Positions 9,501-18,543 of a stretch of 64,000 bases of DNA are shown one piece after another. Source of the DNA: Rhodocyclaceae bacterium (GTDB taxonomy: Bacteria > Pseudomonadota > Gammaproteobacteria > Burkholderiales > Rhodocyclaceae); contig JAVBXY010000002.1 of assembly GCA_030824275.1 (NCBI GenBank), positions 1-64,000 of the forward strand, written 5' to 3'. The notes under the pieces are model-generated. The model worked only from the letters and a program-made list of their open reading frames with translations, made no database searches and was not told the DNA's origin. Each line of letters opens with the position of its first letter. Positions within the stretch are counted from its first letter, which is position 1. Made by a program: the position numbers and the translations under genes.

Positions 9501-10329
9501 TCCGCAGATCGCCGCCGAGGATTCGGAAGCGGTGTTCTATTTTCCCGGCTGCGGTTCGGAGCGCCTGTTCTCGCAAGTCGGGCTGGCGACTCAGGCCATG
9601 CTCTGGCACGCCGGGGCAACCACGGTGCTGCCGCCGGGCTACCTGTGCTGCGGCTATCCGCAGACCTCCAGCGGCGACGAAGAAAAGGGCCAGGCCATCA
9701 CCACCTCGAACCGGGTGCTGTTCCACCGCGTCGCCAACACGCTGAACTATCTCGACATCAAGACGGTGGTGGTCTCCTGCGGCACCTGCATGGACCAGTT
9801 GCTGAAGTACCAGTTCGACAAGATCTTCCCCGGCTGCCGGCTGGTGGATATCCACGAATGGCTGTACGAGAAGGGCATCAAGCTCGATGGCGTGAAGGGG
9901 GTTCAGTACATGTACCACGAGCCCTGCCACACGCCGATGAAACATCACTCGGGCATCAAGGTTGCCAATGCCCTGATGGGCCAGCGCGTCGATCTCAATG
10001 ATCGTTGCTGCGGCGAATCCGGCACGCTGGCCGTGACGCGGCCGGACGTATCTACCCAGGTGCGCTTCCGCAAGCAGGAAGAGATGGAGAAGGGTGCAGC
10101 AGTATTGCGTGCATCGGAAAAAGTCGGCGCTGGTGGTACGGCGAGCGAAGTGAAAATCCTCACCTCCTGCCCGTCCTGCCTGCAAGGCCTGTCCCGCTAC
10201 AACGACGACGCCAATGTGACCGCCGACTACATCGTGGTCGAAATGGCGAAAGCCATCCTCGGCCCGGACTGGTTGCAGGATTACGTCAAGACCGCCACCA
10301 ACGGCGGCATCGAAAGGGTGTTGCTGTGA
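6541..10329 (+). CDS. DUF3683 FAD-linked dehydrogenase with Fe-S and CCG domains
   Basis: This 1262-residue multidomain oxidoreductase has an N-terminal DUF3683 region (about 1-140), then a GlcD-type FAD domain with [11 protein letters not shown] at 191-201. The FAD-oxidase C-terminal domain includes [12 protein letters not shown] near 670. Two ferredoxin-type clusters follow ([11 protein letters not shown] from Cys789 and [12 protein letters not shown] from Cys851). Two CCG repeats end the protein (CCGYPQ near 1036 and CCGESG near 1158). This combines D-2-hydroxyacid dehydrogenase and glycolate-oxidase iron-sulphur functions in one chain, probably passing electrons from a D-hydroxyacid to the quinone pool. 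Long fused forms of this type are common in betaproteobacteria. The ATG at 6541 is preferred to a GTG four codons earlier. One dispersed element lies inside, encoding KVGAGGTA in the CCG region. Confidence 0.9.
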   Translation: MSARLREIPYNYTSFSDREIVIRLLGPEAWETLTELRAERVTGRSARMLYEVLGDIWVVRRNPYLEDDLLGNRERREALVDALRHRLNEIEKRREGNDRVALLLAAARKAVAAFEQWFLDTRALRKKVQKTLLRHTRKDNICFDGLARVSHVTDATDWRVEYPFVVLTPDTEEEIAPLVRGCIELGLTIIPRGGGTGYTGGAVPLDAMSVVINTEKLIDLGSVETVRLPGTNKDYATVRTGAGLVTRRVMEAAENAGLVFACDPTSADASCIGGNIAMNAGGKKAVLWGTALDNLASWKMVTSDGCWLLVERLNHNFGKIHDQESVSFRLTRFDETGNKKLGEETITAPGASFRKEGLGKDVTDKFLSGVPGVQKEGCDGLITSAVWVLHKMPPVTRTVCLEFFGQVRDAVPSIVEITDYLKTQPGGAILAGLEHLDERYVRAVGYATKAKRHGRPKMVLIGDIVGEDETAVMTATSAVVRMANARGGEGFIAVSPETRKKFWLDRGRTAAISRHTNAFKVNEDVVIPLPRMGDYCDGIERFNIELSIANKIELCDTLREFLQGELPLHTGDANIDKEELLGDRRERALDAIAEVKARWQGYVNDLDTHFHSLQDYQLRVSWKTELKAPLETLFDGSAYRPILDRINAIHKDVLRGRVFVALHMHAGDGNVHTNIPVNSDHYAMLQTAYKTVDRIMALAKSLGGVISGEHGIGITKLEYLTDDEIRPFRDYKQKVDPEGRFNRGKLMNLPHMRGDLSNAYTPSFALLGVESLIMEQSEVGKISDSIKNCLRCGKCKPVCSTHVPRANLLYSPRNKILGTSLLIEAFLYEEQTRRGISLQHFDEFSDVADHCTVCHKCVTPCPVDIDFGDVSIAMRNFLRRQGKKKFNPGTAAAMAYLNATDPTTIKLIRAGMIQLGYKAQRFGYAIGKSLGLIQESVKHPPATLGRPDIKTQVIHFINKPMPKNVPMRTARGLLDVEDDTQIPVIRNPQIAAEDSEAVFYFPGCGSERLFSQVGLATQAMLWHAGATTVLPPGYLCCGYPQTSSGDEEKGQAITTSNRVLFHRVANTLNYLDIKTVVVSCGTCMDQLLKYQFDKIFPGCRLVDIHEWLYEKGIKLDGVKGVQYMYHEPCHTPMKHHSGIKVANALMGQRVDLNDRCCGESGTLAVTRPDVSTQVRFRKQEEMEKGAAVLRASEKVGAGGTASEVKILTSCPSCLQGLSRYNDDANVTADYIVVEMAKAILGPDWLQDYVKTATNGGIERVLL
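10119..10142 (+). repeat. dispersed 24-bp element, copy 4 (in dehydrogenase gene)
   Basis: This copy lies within the coding sequence. It is exact at AAAAGTCGGCGCTGG and at the ACGGC end, with two differences between. It is read in the frame that gives KVGAGGTA, between two CCG-domain blocks. Confidence 0.9.
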
Positions 10330-10940
10330 CGCTGACGGACAACGTCGAGGCACCGGCGCGCAAGCTGTCGCGCACGCCCTTCTACTGGACCCTGGGCATC
10401 CTCGGCTTCATGGTCGCCGTCGTGCTGACTTTCCAGTTCGCCGGCAACCAGAAGTTGCACAACACAGCCCTGTGGCAGCGCTACCACCCGGTGACCATGG
10501 TGTCGCCGCCGCAGACCGCGACGCCGGTGGAAGTGCAGGACACACGCCGCCTGGCCTATGTCATCGCGCAGACCGAGAAGGGACTCTACTTCCTCACCGG
10601 CGCCAAATACGTGCCGGCTGCCGGCTCGAAAGTGGTGGTACAGAGCAATGACCGCTGGGATCTGTTCCTCTGTGCCGAGGACGGCAGCCGCTGCATGAGC
10701 ATCCATTCCTTCTGCGCCGACGCAGTCTGGCCTAAGGTCAAGCGCGACGAACAGGGACGCATGGAAGGCTGCTATGCACCCCGCGCGCTGGATACGCCGA
10801 TTCCCGCGCCCTCGGAGGTCAAGCCGCTGACAGCCGTCCCCGGCGGCATGGGCAAGAGCAAGCGGGCGCCGCCGGCCGTCGGCCTGTCCCATCCGCGCGA
10901 ATGGGCCTGGCGCATGGGCCTGCCGGCGGGATCGCGCTAG
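10326..10940 (+). CDS. single-span membrane protein, unknown function
   Basis: This 204-residue protein starts with a GTG overlapping the stop of the dehydrogenase gene (GTGA), which implies translational coupling. One transmembrane helix spans about residues 21-40. The remaining domain, probably periplasmic, contains four cysteines (116, 123, 130, 149) with the pattern C-x6-C-x6-C followed by GCY. No family is recognised. Its coupling to the 1262-residue dehydrogenase suggests a membrane anchor or assembly partner; this is inference from context only. The last 40 residues are Pro- and basic-rich. Confidence 0.75.
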   Translation: MTLTDNVEAPARKLSRTPFYWTLGILGFMVAVVLTFQFAGNQKLHNTALWQRYHPVTMVSPPQTATPVEVQDTRRLAYVIAQTEKGLYFLTGAKYVPAAGSKVVVQSNDRWDLFLCAEDGSRCMSIHSFCADAVWPKVKRDEQGRMEGCYAPRALDTPIPAPSEVKPLTAVPGGMGKSKRAPPAVGLSHPREWAWRMGLPAGSR

Positions 10941-10953
10941 GCACTGATTCGCC

Positions 10954-10979
10954 GACAAGGGGGTAATATCCCTCTTGTC
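10954..10979. promoter_or_regulatory. inverted repeat before response-regulator gene
   Basis: The arms GACAAGGGGG and CCCTCTTGTC flank TAATAT. As RNA they pair over ten bases with one G-U wobble. No T-run follows, so it is a poor terminator. The central TAATAT could be a -10 element 34 bases before the GTG start, which would make the arms an operator-like palindrome. Confidence 0.4.
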
Positions 10980-11002
10980 ATTATCAGTTTCTGATTCGCC
11001 CC

Positions 11003-11614
11003 GTGATCCGACTCGTCGTTGCCGAAGACCACCCCATCGTTCGCGATGGCCTGCGCCTGATTCTTTCCGCCCAGCCGGACATCGAACTCGTCGCCGAAAT
11101 TGCCGATGGTGCCGATGTCGTTGCGACGACGCGGCGGCTCCGCCCGGATGTCCTGCTGCTTGACCTCGGCCTGCCGAACATGGATGGGCTGGCCATCATG
11201 CAAGCCCTCGCCGGCGAGCAACTGCCCACCCGTGTGCTGGTGGTGACGGCACGCACGGATGCGGCCTCGGTGCGTACCTGTTTCACCCTTGGCGCCACCG
11301 GTTACCTGACCAAGGGCGAGCCCAGCGAGGCCATGCTCGCCGCGATCCGCCGCGTGGCCGAGGACGAGCATTTCGTCAGTGCCGACATCGCCGGCAATTT
11401 CCGCGCGGAGGAAACACCCCGCGACGTCCTGACCGAACGCGAGCAGGAAGTGCTGCGCGAAGTGGGCGGCGGTCTGTCGAGCAAGGAGATCGCGCGCAAG
11501 CTGGGCATCTCCGACCTGACGGTGAAGAAGCATCGGGAGAACCTGTGCCACAAGCTGAAGCTGCGCAACGGCGCCGAGCTGGTCGCCTTCGCCGCCCGCA
11601 GCGCCCTGGCCTGA
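11003..11614 (+). CDS. NarL/FixJ-family response regulator
   Basis: This 203-residue response regulator has a receiver domain at 1-120 with acidic pocket E8-D9, phospho-acceptor Asp54 in LLLDLGLPNMDG, and the switch Thr in VVTARTD. A LuxR-type helix-turn-helix lies at about 140-200 (LTEREQEVLREVGGGLSSKE, then SDLTVKKHRENLCHKL). It starts with GTG. The partner kinase begins seven bases after its stop, so the two form an operon. No target is evident from the sequence; the inverted repeat just upstream could be an autoregulatory site. Confidence 0.92.
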   Translation: MIRLVVAEDHPIVRDGLRLILSAQPDIELVAEIADGADVVATTRRLRPDVLLLDLGLPNMDGLAIMQALAGEQLPTRVLVVTARTDAASVRTCFTLGATGYLTKGEPSEAMLAAIRRVAEDEHFVSADIAGNFRAEETPRDVLTEREQEVLREVGGGLSSKEIARKLGISDLTVKKHRENLCHKLKLRNGAELVAFAARSALA

Positions 11615-11621
11615 TGCCGGC

Positions 11622-12983
11622 ATGACGGGCATCGCAACGGGCATCGATCCAGAACTGGAACAACGCCGGGCATTGGCCGCGCTGTTCCTCGACCAGATGC
11701 GACCGGCGGTGATTGCGCATTTCCTCGCCGCTGGCGGTATCGCCACGGTCGGCTGGATGCGCACCGAGTCCTTGCTGCCCTGGGTCTGGTATGCCGGGCT
11801 CGTACTGATCCTCACTGGTCGCATGTTCCTTGCGCGCCGGCATCGCGGACGGGTGGAGAGCGCCGACGCGTCGGCCCTGACACACATCGAAAACGGCCAG
11901 GCACTGTTCGCCGGGCTGACCGGCATCGGCTGGGGCGGCTTCGTCTGGTTCGCCCATCCGGCGGGCGACCTGCCGCTCGACGCCCTTGCCTCGGCCCTGA
12001 TCATGAGCAACAACGGCATCGCCATTTCCTCGCTGGCCGCCATCGCTCGCGCCTTCCCCGCCTTTGCCTGGGGCAGTCTGATACCGATCGCGCTCAAGGG
12101 TTTTGTCATCGGCGACAACATCAACCTGACCGCAGCGGTGGCGATGTTCTTCGCTGGCGCGGCGATGACCGCCTTCAATCGCTCGACCCACCGGGCCATC
12201 GTCGAAACCATCCGCCTGCGCTACGAAAAATCACAACTCGTCGAGCAACTACAGGCGGAAAAGGCGGCCGCCGAGGAGGCCTATCGGGTGAAGTCCCTGT
12301 TCCTCGCTGGCGTCAGCCACGACCTGCGCCATCCGCTGCACGCCCTGCAACTCTATCTGGGCTACCTGAAGGGATTGCCGGCGGACCAACCCGCCGGACC
12401 CGGCCTCGCCCCGGCGATGCCCGGCATGGAGGGCGCCCTGTCCGGCATGAGCGGCCTGCTCGCCCGATTGCTCGATCTGTCGCGCCTGGAAGCCGGGGAA
12501 TACCAGGCCCGGCTGGTCACCGTTTCCATCAATGACTGCTTCCGCGCCTGCGCCGCCAGCTTCAGCGCCAAAGCCGAGGCCAAACAGCTACGCCTGTGTC
12601 TGCCGCCGACCCGGCACGCCATCCATACCGATCCCCAGGTTTTGCAATCCATCGTGGACAACCTGGTGGACAACGCCATTCGCCACACCGGCACCGACAC
12701 CGACACCGGCAGCGTATTGGTCACCCTGCGCGGTGAAGGCAAAGGACTTCGCCTCGATGTGCGGGACAGTGGCAGTGGTATCGCACCGGCACACCAGCTC
12801 CACCTGTTCGAGGCCTACCGGCGTTTCGACGACAGTGCCCGCGAGCGCAGCAACGGTTATGGTCTCGGACTCGCTCTGGTACGCAAGCAATGCGACCTGC
12901 TCGGCTATCGCATCAGCCTGCGTTCAGCAATCGGCTGCGGCAGCACCTTCAGCGTCCATATTCCGGCGACGAGTCTGCGCTGA
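11622..12983 (+). CDS. membrane sensor histidine kinase
   Basis: This 453-residue kinase has about six hydrophobic segments between residues 28 and 180 and no extracytoplasmic sensor domain between them. A short coiled linker follows, then the HisKA dimerisation helix with His233 in SHDLRHPLHAL. The HATPase domain has an N box (VDNLVDNAIRHTG), a G1 box (DVRDSGSGIAP) and a G2 box (GYGLGLALVRKQ). The SHDLRHPL variant is typical of kinases paired with LuxR-type regulators. The signal is unknown; the membrane region may sense an envelope or small-molecule cue. It lies directly after its regulator. Confidence 0.92.
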   Translation: MTGIATGIDPELEQRRALAALFLDQMRPAVIAHFLAAGGIATVGWMRTESLLPWVWYAGLVLILTGRMFLARRHRGRVESADASALTHIENGQALFAGLTGIGWGGFVWFAHPAGDLPLDALASALIMSNNGIAISSLAAIARAFPAFAWGSLIPIALKGFVIGDNINLTAAVAMFFAGAAMTAFNRSTHRAIVETIRLRYEKSQLVEQLQAEKAAAEEAYRVKSLFLAGVSHDLRHPLHALQLYLGYLKGLPADQPAGPGLAPAMPGMEGALSGMSGLLARLLDLSRLEAGEYQARLVTVSINDCFRACAASFSAKAEAKQLRLCLPPTRHAIHTDPQVLQSIVDNLVDNAIRHTGTDTDTGSVLVTLRGEGKGLRLDVRDSGSGIAPAHQLHLFEAYRRFDDSARERSNGYGLGLALVRKQCDLLGYRISLRSAIGCGSTFSVHIPATSLR

Positions 12984-13123
12984 TCCCGGGCCGGCTTTCT
13001 CGCACCGCTGCGGTGCGATCTGGCACTGTTGAAGGGCGCTTTTCCCGAAGACAATTTCGGCAGCATATCCGGATGTCGAAAGTTTTCCTTTTAAAAACAA
13101 TAAGCTGAAAATTTCAGTCGAAC

Positions 13124-13138
13124 TGGCACAAGTCTCGC
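13124..13138 (+). promoter_or_regulatory. sigma54-type promoter for the atz/ABC operon
   Basis: TGGCAC, five bases, then TCGC matches the -24/-12 consensus (TGGCAC-N5-TTGC) with one mismatch and the correct GG-to-GC spacing. It lies 36 bases before the atzF ATG. A small inverted repeat, CTGAAA-A-TTTCAG (13105-13117), lies just upstream. Nitrogen-regulated transcription fits a urea-type amidohydrolase operon. The remainder of the 191-base gap shows nothing else. Confidence 0.6.
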
Positions 13139-13174
13139 TTTCTTGAGTTCAATCTTGTATCCAAGACAAAACCC

Positions 13175-14995
13175 ATGGACACCCTGCCTCTCACACTGAC
13201 ATTCTCCGATCTGCGCGACCGTTACCGTCGCGGCGAGATCACACCGCAATCACTTGCCGAGCAGATGCTGATTCGGCTCAGCGATTGCCCGCCGGAAGTC
13301 TTCATCAGCCGTGTCGATGCGACCGCCCTGCTCGCCCGTGCGCGGGAATTGACCGATGCCTTGCAACGCAACCCGGCCTTGCTTGAGCAGCAGCCTCTGT
13401 TCGGCATTCCGTTCGCCGTCAAGGACAACATCGACGTTGCGGGAATGCCGACCACCTGCGCCTGTCCAGCATTCGCCTACGCCCCGGCGCGCTCTGCGGA
13501 AGTGGTCGAGCGCCTGCAGGCCGGCGGCGCCATGTTGGTGGGCAAGACCAATCTCGACCAGTTCGCCACCGGGCTGGTCGGTACCCGCTCGCCCTACGGT
13601 GAAGTGAAAAATCCCTTCAATCCCGACTATGTTTCCGGTGGCTCCAGTTCCGGTTCGGCCGCCGCCGTGGCCCTCGGCCTGGCTGCCTTCGCCCTGGGCA
13701 CCGACACCGCTGGCTCGGGTCGGGTGCCGGCAGGTTTCTGCAATCTCGTCGGCATCAAGCCGACACCGGGGCTGGTCAGCAGTCGCGGCGTCTTTCCCGC
13801 CTGCAAGAGCCTCGATTGCGTCTCCATCCTCAGCCACACCGTCGCCGACGGCTGGGAGGTGCTCGCAGCGATAGCGGGGCCGGATGCCGGCGATGCCTAC
13901 TCGCGCCCCATAACCGCCCTCGGCCCGGTGACCCGGCAAGTCCGCATCGGCATCCCGACGCCGCTGGACTTTCGCGGCGATGCGCTCGCCGAGGCAGCCT
14001 TCCACACCGCTGTGGCCGCGCTGAAGGCAGATCCGGCCTTCGTCTTCAGCGAAGTGCCGTTCGCGCTCTTCGCCGAGGTCGCCGCCTTGCTTTATGACGG
14101 CCCCTGGGTCGCCGAACGCCGTCTCGCCATCGCCGACTTTTACGAACATCACGCGGCAGACATGAACCCGACGGTGCGTATCGTGATCGGCAAGGCCACG
14201 GGCAAGACTGCCGTCGATGCTTTCGCCGCCGCCTACCAACTGGAAGCTGGGAAGCGCATGGCCGAAGGCGTTTTCGCCGACATCGACCTGATGCTGGTGC
14301 CCACCTCACCGACCCATCACACACGGGCCGCCGTGGCCGCCGACCCGGTGGCGAAGAACAGCGACTTCGGCCTCTATACCAATTTCGTGAACCTGCTCGG
14401 CATGAGCGCGCTGGCCCTGCCCGGTCCCTTCCGCAGCGATGATCTGCCGGCCGGCATCACCTTGATCGCGGCAACGGGCGGTGACCATCGCCTGGCCGAG
14501 TTCGCCCGTCGCATCGAGCATCGCTTGCACAGCCGCCTTGGTCGGGGTCGGGAGGAACCGCCGCGCGCCCTGGCAGCCCTGTCGCCCCTGCCCGCCGATG
14601 AGCCCATGGTCACGGTTGCCGTGGTCGGTGCCCATCTGTCCGGCATGCCGCTCAACTGGCAGCTCACCGAGCGCGGCGGTCGTCTGCTGCGCACCGCCCG
14701 CACAGCGCCCCGCTATCGCTTCTTCGCCCTGCCCGGCACGGTGCCGCCCAAACCAGGCCTGATCCAGGTCGAGCGGGACGGCGCCGCCATCGACCTCGAA
14801 CTCTGGCAATTGCCGGCACGCCATTACGGCAGCTTCGTCGCCGCGATTCCCGCGCCGCTGGGCATCGGCACCCTGACGCTCGACGACGGCCACGACGTGC
14901 AGGGCTTCCTGTGCGAGGCCCTCGCCACCATCGGCGCCGAGGACATTTCCCGCTTTGGCGGCTGGCGCTCCTACCTGGCCAACTGCAACACCTGA
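13175..14995 (+). CDS. atzF: allophanate hydrolase (AtzF type)
   Basis: This 606-residue protein is an amidase-signature hydrolase splitting allophanate to ammonia and carbon dioxide. The catalytic triad is visible: Lys83 in PFAVKDNID, the cis-Ser in GGSSSGS (about Ser157), and the nucleophile Ser181 in GTDTAGSGRVPA. The residues from about 460 form the C-terminal domain found in AtzF/allophanate hydrolases. It opens the operon behind the sigma54-like promoter. No urea carboxylase gene is adjacent, so the substrate probably comes from the AtzE/AtzH steps encoded downstream. One element copy lies inside (peptide RRLAIADFY). Confidence 0.92.
   Translation: MDTLPLTLTFSDLRDRYRRGEITPQSLAEQMLIRLSDCPPEVFISRVDATALLARARELTDALQRNPALLEQQPLFGIPFAVKDNIDVAGMPTTCACPAFAYAPARSAEVVERLQAGGAMLVGKTNLDQFATGLVGTRSPYGEVKNPFNPDYVSGGSSSGSAAAVALGLAAFALGTDTAGSGRVPAGFCNLVGIKPTPGLVSSRGVFPACKSLDCVSILSHTVADGWEVLAAIAGPDAGDAYSRPITALGPVTRQVRIGIPTPLDFRGDALAEAAFHTAVAALKADPAFVFSEVPFALFAEVAALLYDGPWVAERRLAIADFYEHHAADMNPTVRIVIGKATGKTAVDAFAAAYQLEAGKRMAEGVFADIDLMLVPTSPTHHTRAAVAADPVAKNSDFGLYTNFVNLLGMSALALPGPFRSDDLPAGITLIAATGGDHRLAEFARRIEHRLHSRLGRGREEPPRALAALSPLPADEPMVTVAVVGAHLSGMPLNWQLTERGGRLLRTARTAPRYRFFALPGTVPPKPGLIQVERDGAAIDLELWQLPARHYGSFVAAIPAPLGIGTLTLDDGHDVQGFLCEALATIGAEDISRFGGWRSYLANCNT
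14118..14141 (-). repeat. dispersed 24-bp element, copy 5 (in atzF)
   Basis: This intragenic copy differs from consensus only at two variable positions (T for C at position 7, T for G at 13) and has an intact GCCGACTTTT end. It is read as RRLAIADF. Confidence 0.85.
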
Positions 14996-15032
14996 TTGCC
15001 ACACCCAAACCCTTTCCCCGAGGAGGATCACC

Positions 15033-16631
15033 ATGAAGTCCCGTACCCTGCTTTGCGCCACATCCATCCTGCTGGCCTGCGTGCCCGCCCTGTCCCACGC
15101 CCAGGACAAGAAGGCGGAAACCCTGATCGTCGCCAATGAAACCGGGCCCAACATGCTCGACATCCACGGCGTCGGCGCCAATCGCCCGTCCTACGGCGTG
15201 GCCTGGCTGGCCTACGACCGGCTGATGACCTATGGCAGGAAGAAGCTCGCCAACGGCGTCATGAGCTACGACTTCGCCAAGCTGGAACCGGAACTGGCCG
15301 AGAGCTGGCAGGTCGCCAAGGACGGCATGTCGGTCACCTTCAAGCTGCGCAAGGGTGCCAAGTTCCACGACGGCACGCCCGTCACCGCCAAGGACGTGAA
15401 GTGGTCCTACGACCGTGCCCTGGCCATGGGCGGCTTCCCTGCCTTCCAGATGAAGGCCGGTTCGCTGGAGAAACCCGAGCAGTTCGAAGCCATTGACGAC
15501 AGCACCTTCAAAGTGACTTTCCTGCGCAAGGACAAGATGACCATGCCCGACATGGCCGTGCCCGTGGCCTCGATCTACAACTCGGCACTGGCCCTGAAGA
15601 ACGCGACCAAGGAAGACCCCTGGGCGGCCACCTGGCTGAAGAACAACACCGCCGGCGGCGGCGCCTACAAGGTCGCCAGCTACAAGCCCGGCCAGGAGAT
15701 CGTCTATGAGCGCTTCGACGACTGGAAGAGCGGTCCGCTGCCCAAGATCAAGCGCGTGATCCAGCGCGAGGTACCTTCCGCCGGCAACCGCCGCGCCCTG
15801 CTGGCCAAGGGTGATATCGACATGACCTACGAAATGCCACCCAAGGATTTCGCCGAGATGTCGCAGGAGAAAGGCAACGTCAAGGTCGCCAGCGTGCCCG
15901 CCGAAAACTCGATGATCTACGTCGGCATGAACGTCACCAAGCCGCCCTTCGACAATGCCAAGGTTCGTCAGGCAGTGGCCTATGTGCTGCCCTACGACAA
16001 GATGATGCAGAACGCGGCCTATGGTCGCGGTATGCCGCTGTTCGGCGCCAAGAAGCCGGTCACCGGCAACGACTGGCCCACCGCCACGCCTTACGTCACC
16101 GACCTCGCCAAGGCCAAGGCCCTGATGAAGGAGGCCGGCATGGAAGCGGGCTTCGAGACCACGCTGTCCTTCGACCTCGGCCAGGGCACCGTCTCCGAAC
16201 CGATGGCGATTCTGGCGCAGGAGGCGCTGGCCCAGCTCAACATCAAGGTCGCCATCAACAAGGTGCCGGGGGCCAACTGGCGTGCCGCCCTGCTGAAGAA
16301 GGACATGCCGATGACCATCAACCGCTTTGGTGGCTGGCTCAACTACCCGGAATACTTCTTCCTCTGGACCTACCATGGTCAGAACGCCGTGTTCAACACC
16401 ATGAGCTACCAGAACCCGGCGGTCGACAAGCTGGTGGATGCGGCCCGCTTTGAAGGCGACAAGAAGAAGTACGCGCAGGACGTGAAGGGCTTCATCGACA
16501 TCGCCTACAAGGAAGTGCCGCGCATCCCGGTGGTGCAACCGATGGTGGACGTGGCGATGCAGAAGAACGTGCAGGGCTACACCTACTGGTTCCATCTGCA
16601 ACCTGACTATCGTCAGATTTCGAAGCAGTAA
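15033..16631 (+). CDS. ABC transporter substrate-binding protein, family 5
   Basis: This 532-residue protein is a periplasmic binding protein of the peptide/opine/nickel class (SBP_bac_5). It has a signal peptide at 1-24 (SHA-QDK). The family pattern FKLRKGAKFHDGTPVTAKDV appears near residue 110, as in DppA/OppA. The start has a strong AGGAGG seven bases upstream. Operon partners are two permeases and two ATPases directly downstream and atzF directly upstream, so the likely ligand is a nitrogen-rich ureide or amide rather than a peptide. That assignment is inferred from context. Confidence 0.9.
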   Translation: MKSRTLLCATSILLACVPALSHAQDKKAETLIVANETGPNMLDIHGVGANRPSYGVAWLAYDRLMTYGRKKLANGVMSYDFAKLEPELAESWQVAKDGMSVTFKLRKGAKFHDGTPVTAKDVKWSYDRALAMGGFPAFQMKAGSLEKPEQFEAIDDSTFKVTFLRKDKMTMPDMAVPVASIYNSALALKNATKEDPWAATWLKNNTAGGGAYKVASYKPGQEIVYERFDDWKSGPLPKIKRVIQREVPSAGNRRALLAKGDIDMTYEMPPKDFAEMSQEKGNVKVASVPAENSMIYVGMNVTKPPFDNAKVRQAVAYVLPYDKMMQNAAYGRGMPLFGAKKPVTGNDWPTATPYVTDLAKAKALMKEAGMEAGFETTLSFDLGQGTVSEPMAILAQEALAQLNIKVAINKVPGANWRAALLKKDMPMTINRFGGWLNYPEYFFLWTYHGQNAVFNTMSYQNPAVDKLVDAARFEGDKKKYAQDVKGFIDIAYKEVPRIPVVQPMVDVAMQKNVQGYTYWFHLQPDYRQISKQ

Positions 16632-16640
16632 GGACGCACG

Positions 16641-17654
16641 GTGCTGGCGACGATCCTCAAACGCTTGCTGGGTGCGATCCCGAATCTGATCGGGGTGATC
16701 GTCGTCACCTTCCTGCTCACCCGCGCCCTGCCCGGCGACCCGGCGGCCTTCTTCGCCGGGCCGGCGGGCACTGCCGAAGCGGTGGAAGAAATTCGGGTGA
16801 AACTCGGGCTGAACAAATCCCTGCCCGAGCAATTTCTTCTGTATGTGCGCGATCTGTCCAGGGGCGACTGGGGCAATTCCCTCGCCACCGGCCAGTCCGT
16901 GCTCACCGAACTGACCACGCGCCTGCCGGCCTCGCTGGAACTGACTCTGTGCGGGCTCGTCCTTGCCGTCGTCATTGCCATTCCGCTCGGCATCCTCGCC
17001 GCGACGCGGCCCGGATCGTGGATCGACCATCTGTGTCGTGGCATCGCCACCGCCGGTGTGTCACTGCCGACTTTTTTCACCGGCCTGCTGCTGGCCTACA
17101 TCTTCTACTTCCTGCTTGGCTGGGCGCCTTCGCCTTTGGGCCGGCTCGATCCCTATCTCTCCAGTCCGCCAACGGTGACCGGCTTTTACCTGATCGACAG
17201 CCTGCTGGTCGGTGATCTGGACGTCTTCGTCGGCGCCGCCAAGCAACTGATCCTGCCCGCCGTGACCCTGGCGCTCTTTGTCCTCGCACCCCTGGCGCGC
17301 ATGACGCGCGCCGCCATGCTCGGCGTGCTCTCCGCCGACTTCATCCGTACCGCCCGTGCCGCCGGCCTCGCGCCGACCACGGTGCTGTTCACCTACGCCT
17401 TCCGCAACGCCCTGCTGCCGGTGATGACCACCCTGGGCATGGTCTTCTCCTTTCTGCTCGGTTCCAACGTGCTGGTGGAAAAGGTCTTCGCCTGGCCCGG
17501 CATCGGCTCCTTCGCCATCGAGGCGCTGGTGGCGTCGGACTACGCGCCGGTGCAGGGCTTCGTCCTGACCATGGCCCTGCTCTATGTCTTCCTCAACCTC
17601 GCCATCGACATCGCCTACGGCCTCGTCGATCCGCGCATGCGCATCGACCAATGA
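16641..17654 (+). CDS. ABC transporter permease, DppB/OppB family
   Basis: This 337-residue inner-membrane permease begins MLATILKRLLGAIPNLIGVI, the classic DppB start, with GTG as initiator behind AAGGAC. About six membrane spans are visible, and the cytoplasmic EAA loop reads RTARAAGLAPTTVLFTYAFR near residue 235. It forms the transmembrane channel with the DppC-type permease that follows by seven bases. Together with the ATPases it belongs to the peptide/nickel importer class. Confidence 0.93.
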   Translation: MLATILKRLLGAIPNLIGVIVVTFLLTRALPGDPAAFFAGPAGTAEAVEEIRVKLGLNKSLPEQFLLYVRDLSRGDWGNSLATGQSVLTELTTRLPASLELTLCGLVLAVVIAIPLGILAATRPGSWIDHLCRGIATAGVSLPTFFTGLLLAYIFYFLLGWAPSPLGRLDPYLSSPPTVTGFYLIDSLLVGDLDVFVGAAKQLILPAVTLALFVLAPLARMTRAAMLGVLSADFIRTARAAGLAPTTVLFTYAFRNALLPVMTTLGMVFSFLLGSNVLVEKVFAWPGIGSFAIEALVASDYAPVQGFVLTMALLYVFLNLAIDIAYGLVDPRMRIDQ

Positions 17655-17661
17655 GGACGCC

Positions 17662-18543
17662 ATGACCAAAGCGACCCCAACGCTAACCCTCTCGCCGTGG
17701 CCGAAACGCTGGGCCACGCTGCGCTACGTGGTAGCGGAGAACCCACTCTCGCTGGCCGCCTTCCTGCTCTTCGCCCTCCTCGTCCTGCTGGCCCTGGTCG
17801 GTCCCTGGCTGGCGCCCTTCGATGCCCTCGCCTCGAACGTCGGCGCACCGCTCTCACCACCGTCGGGCGCCCACTGGTTCGGCACCGATGCCCTCGGCCG
17901 CGACATCCTTTCCCGCGTTATGGTGGCAGCCCGCCTTGACCTCGGCATCGCCGTCGCCGCCGTCGGTCTCTCCTGTGTTCTCGGCGGCCTCGGCGGTGCC
18001 TGCGCCGGCTACTTCGGTGGCTGGACCGAACGCATCGTCGGCCGCATCTCCGACACCATCATGGCCTTTCCACTCTTCGTGCTGGCCATGGGCATCGTCG
18101 CCGCGCTGGGCAATACAGTGGCCAACATCGTGCTGGCCACCGCCATCATCAACCTGCCCTTCTACATCCGCGTCGCCCGCGCCGAATCCGCCGTGCTGCG
18201 CAATGCCGGCTTCGTCGAGGCAGCGCGGCTGGCCGGCAACAGCGAGGCACGGCTGCTGTTCCACCACATCATTCCCAACATCCTGCCGCCGATGACGGTG
18301 CAGATTTCGCTGAACATGGGTTGGGCCATCCTCAACGCCGCCGGTCTGTCCTTCATCGGCCTCGGCGTACGACCACCCGCCGCCGAGTGGGGCATCATGG
18401 TCGCCGAAGGTGCCCAGTACATCGTCTCCGGCGAATGGTGGATCGCGCTCTTCCCCGGCGCCGTACTGATGTTGGCCGTGTTCTGCTTCAACCTGCTCGG
18501 CGATTCGCTGCGCGATCTCGTCGATCCCCGGAGGCGGACATGA
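17662..18543 (+). CDS. ABC transporter permease, DppC/OppC family
   Basis: This 293-residue permease has the DppC-type N-terminal segment (first span at about 32-55) and the marker HWFGTDALGRDILSRVM at about 72-88. The EAA loop is EAARLAGNSEARLLFHHIIP near residue 190. The start ATG follows GAGGACGCC; longer in-frame extensions overlap the DppB gene and were rejected. Its stop overlaps the next ATPase start (ATGA), a sign of tightly coupled synthesis. Confidence 0.93.
   Translation: MTKATPTLTLSPWPKRWATLRYVVAENPLSLAAFLLFALLVLLALVGPWLAPFDALASNVGAPLSPPSGAHWFGTDALGRDILSRVMVAARLDLGIAVAAVGLSCVLGGLGGACAGYFGGWTERIVGRISDTIMAFPLFVLAMGIVAALGNTVANIVLATAIINLPFYIRVARAESAVLRNAGFVEAARLAGNSEARLLFHHIIPNILPPMTVQISLNMGWAILNAAGLSFIGLGVRPPAAEWGIMVAEGAQYIVSGEWWIALFPGAVLMLAVFCFNLLGDSLRDLVDPRRRT

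Noticed and set aside
14664-17030. A 788-codon open frame antisense to the ABC genes
   Set aside because: It is opposite well-supported genes, with low-complexity His/Gly/Gln-rich content typical of shadow frames.
17052-17075. A possible further copy of the dispersed element
   Set aside because: Only the GCCGACTTTT end matches; the rest has about seven mismatches, and the site encodes a conserved DppB segment, so it may be chance.
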